From VBAS01 sp964508655 (lineage in GTDB: Bacteria; Bacteroidota; Bacteroidia; Chitinophagales; Chitinophagaceae): a stretch of DNA of 6,483 nt. The number at the start of each line of letters is the position of its first letter. The first letter of the stretch is position 1. A model generated the notes under the pieces. That model saw only the letters and a program-made list of their open reading frames with translations, was not told where the DNA came from and ran no database searches. The stretch is from the NCBI GenBank assembly GCA_964508655.1, contig CAZDUO010000129.1:1-6483 (forward strand), given 5' to 3'. The position numbers and the translations under genes were made by a program. This document shows positions 5,634 through 6,483 of this stretch, in pieces.

Positions 5634-6029
5634 ATGGCACGAAATAAATTCATAATGGGGATTATTTCACTGTGTACATCTTTCCTGCTGCTGACCGGTT
5701 GTTATAAAGACAAAACAGTTTTATTTGACGCTGGTAAGGAAATAACAAGAGCCGTATCATTTACCGGCGATATTATTCCCATTTTTAACAACAGTTGCAA
5801 CTCCAGCGGATGCCACAGCGCAGGTGGTAAAGCCCCGGACCTGACGGCCGCAAGTGCATACAATGCATTGTTGAACGGCAATTATATCAACACCGGTGAT
5901 CCTGCAAACAGTGAACTATATCAGTGGATGACCGGCAAAAAGGGAACACCCATGCCTGTAAGCGGCATCAACAAAAATTATAATGCACTCGTTCTTGCAT
6001 GGATAAAACAGGGTGCACAAAACAATTAA
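5634..6029 (+). CDS. Small lipoprotein c-type cytochrome with CxxxxCH motif
   Basis: This 131-residue protein has a lipoprotein signal peptide (hydrophobic core about 7-20, lipobox LLTG-C, Cys23), followed by CYKDK, a partial match to the surface-export signal. After a linker, VSFTGDIIPIFNNSC leads into CNSSGCH (55-61). This is a heme-attachment motif with four residues between the cysteines instead of two. The following SAGGKAPDL, INTGDPANSELYQWMTG and TPMP (Met107, probable axial ligand) segments, and the final ALVLAWIKQGAQ helix, fit a class I mono-heme cytochrome fold. The family is common in Bacteroidota, where four-residue spacing is recalled as usual. It lies 35 bp after the EB_dh-like gene and 10 bp before the beta-barrel gene, so it is surely in the same operon. 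Met8 is an alternative start that would leave a shorter but still workable signal peptide. Confidence 0.87.
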   Translation: MARNKFIMGIISLCTSFLLLTGCYKDKTVLFDAGKEITRAVSFTGDIIPIFNNSCNSSGCHSAGGKAPDLTAASAYNALLNGNYINTGDPANSELYQWMTGKKGTPMPVSGINKNYNALVLAWIKQGAQNN

Positions 6030-6039
6030 ACTACGTATT

Positions 6040-6483
6040 ATGAAAAAGTATTTCAAAATAATGCTGTTTTGTTCAGCGGCATTTATGGCAGGCGGCATGT
6101 TTGCCCAGGATGTTCCTGAATCAAAACCATCGAAAAAAACAAAACCGGTAAAAAACACTTTTGAAAGTGTTTGGCTGACAGATAATCAAACCGTGATGGT
6201 GCCGGCAAAAGGTACTCTTGAATTCGATATCCAGCACCGCTTCGGTACGGTTGAAAATGGAAAAGAAGATATCTGGGGAATTTTTGCACCATCCAACATC
6301 AGGTTAGGTATTAATTATGCTCCAATAAAAAATTTGTTTGTGGGTGCAGGCCTCACCAAAGAAAAAACTCAAATTGACCTGAATGCCAAATATGCTTTAT
6401 TTCAGCAAACAGCGGGTCAAATGCCTGTAAGCATTACCTATTTTGGCAATATGGTAATTGATGCCCGTGATAAAAGTAATTTC
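6040..6483 (+). CDS. DUF5777 outer-membrane beta-barrel protein, 3' end cut by window edge
   Basis: The frame opens at ATG 6040, 10 bp after the cytochrome stop, and stays open for 148 codons to the window end. Residues 1-22 are a signal peptide (MKKYFKIMLFCSAAF..., cleavage after MFA before QD). A Lys/Pro-rich linker (about 26-40) follows. The DUF5777 signature comes next: TVMVPAKGTLEFDIQHRFGTV (51-71), DIWGIFAPSNIRLGINYAPI (77-96), NLFVGAGLTK (98-107), IDLNAKYAL (112-120) and MPVSITYFGNMVIDAR (128-143). These short amphipathic strands with aromatic girdle residues indicate an outer-membrane barrel. Function is not established for the family; in Bacteroidota it is often found beside cytochrome or YceI-type genes (recall). 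Its place after two heme-type lipoproteins suggests a pore or anchor for them (inference). Confidence 0.88.
   Translation, partial: MKKYFKIMLFCSAAFMAGGMFAQDVPESKPSKKTKPVKNTFESVWLTDNQTVMVPAKGTLEFDIQHRFGTVENGKEDIWGIFAPSNIRLGINYAPIKNLFVGAGLTKEKTQIDLNAKYALFQQTAGQMPVSITYFGNMVIDARDKSNF

Noticed and set aside
5916..6292. Two minus-strand frames at the cytochrome/DUF5777 junction
   Set aside because: They cross two well-supported plus-strand genes and show only low-complexity Phe-rich content.
1..6483. CRISPR array, tRNA, rRNA, insertion sequence or phage features
   Set aside because: No regularly spaced repeats, cloverleaf-like sequence, transposase or integrase frame, or target-site duplication was seen.

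Overview
The window looks like a chromosomal segment of a Bacteroidota bacterium, probably near Chitinophagaceae/Sphingobacteriales. The support is a DUF5686 protein with a carboxypeptidase-regulatory-like N-terminus, a DUF5777 beta-barrel, lipoproteins with Lys-Asp residues just after the lipidated Cys, a TAnnTTTG-type promoter box, A-rich regions instead of Shine-Dalgarno sequences, and a 'CCCCTAAAGGGG' intergenic repeat. All family names are recognised by eye; no search was run.

Left part (1-1351, minus strand): a three-gene cluster read leftward. It runs from a six-helix membrane protein (662-1351), through a 99-residue winged-helix regulator (294-593), to a second membrane protein cut by the window edge (1-239). 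The start of the cluster has a compact palindromic array (1354-1376) that overlaps the best candidate promoter, so autorepression by the regulator is plausible. A REP-like GC-rich palindrome sits directly against the regulator's start codon.

Middle (1352-3963): a 128-bp divergent intergenic region and then a large outer-membrane protein gene on the plus strand (1480-3963, DUF5686). Its start codon lies only 7 bases after a perfect TAnnTTTG box, which suggests a leaderless or nearly leaderless mRNA.

Right part (3964-6483): a 438-bp gene-free region with several symmetric sequences, including an ATGAC-AAAA-GTCAT site of Crp/Fnr type. It leads into a tightly spaced plus-strand operon: a 398-residue lipoprotein of the ethylbenzene dehydrogenase-related heme-binding family with a CxxxCH motif, a 131-residue lipoprotein c-type cytochrome with a CxxxxCH motif, and a DUF5777 outer-membrane beta-barrel protein truncated by the window end.

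The most interesting unit is this last operon. Two putative heme lipoproteins, both with Lys-Asp residues after the lipidated Cys (the first a full surface-export-like signal) and both with non-canonical heme-attachment motifs, are encoded directly before an outer-membrane barrel. This could be an envelope electron-transfer module. That role is inference; the sequence shows only the families, motifs and gene order.
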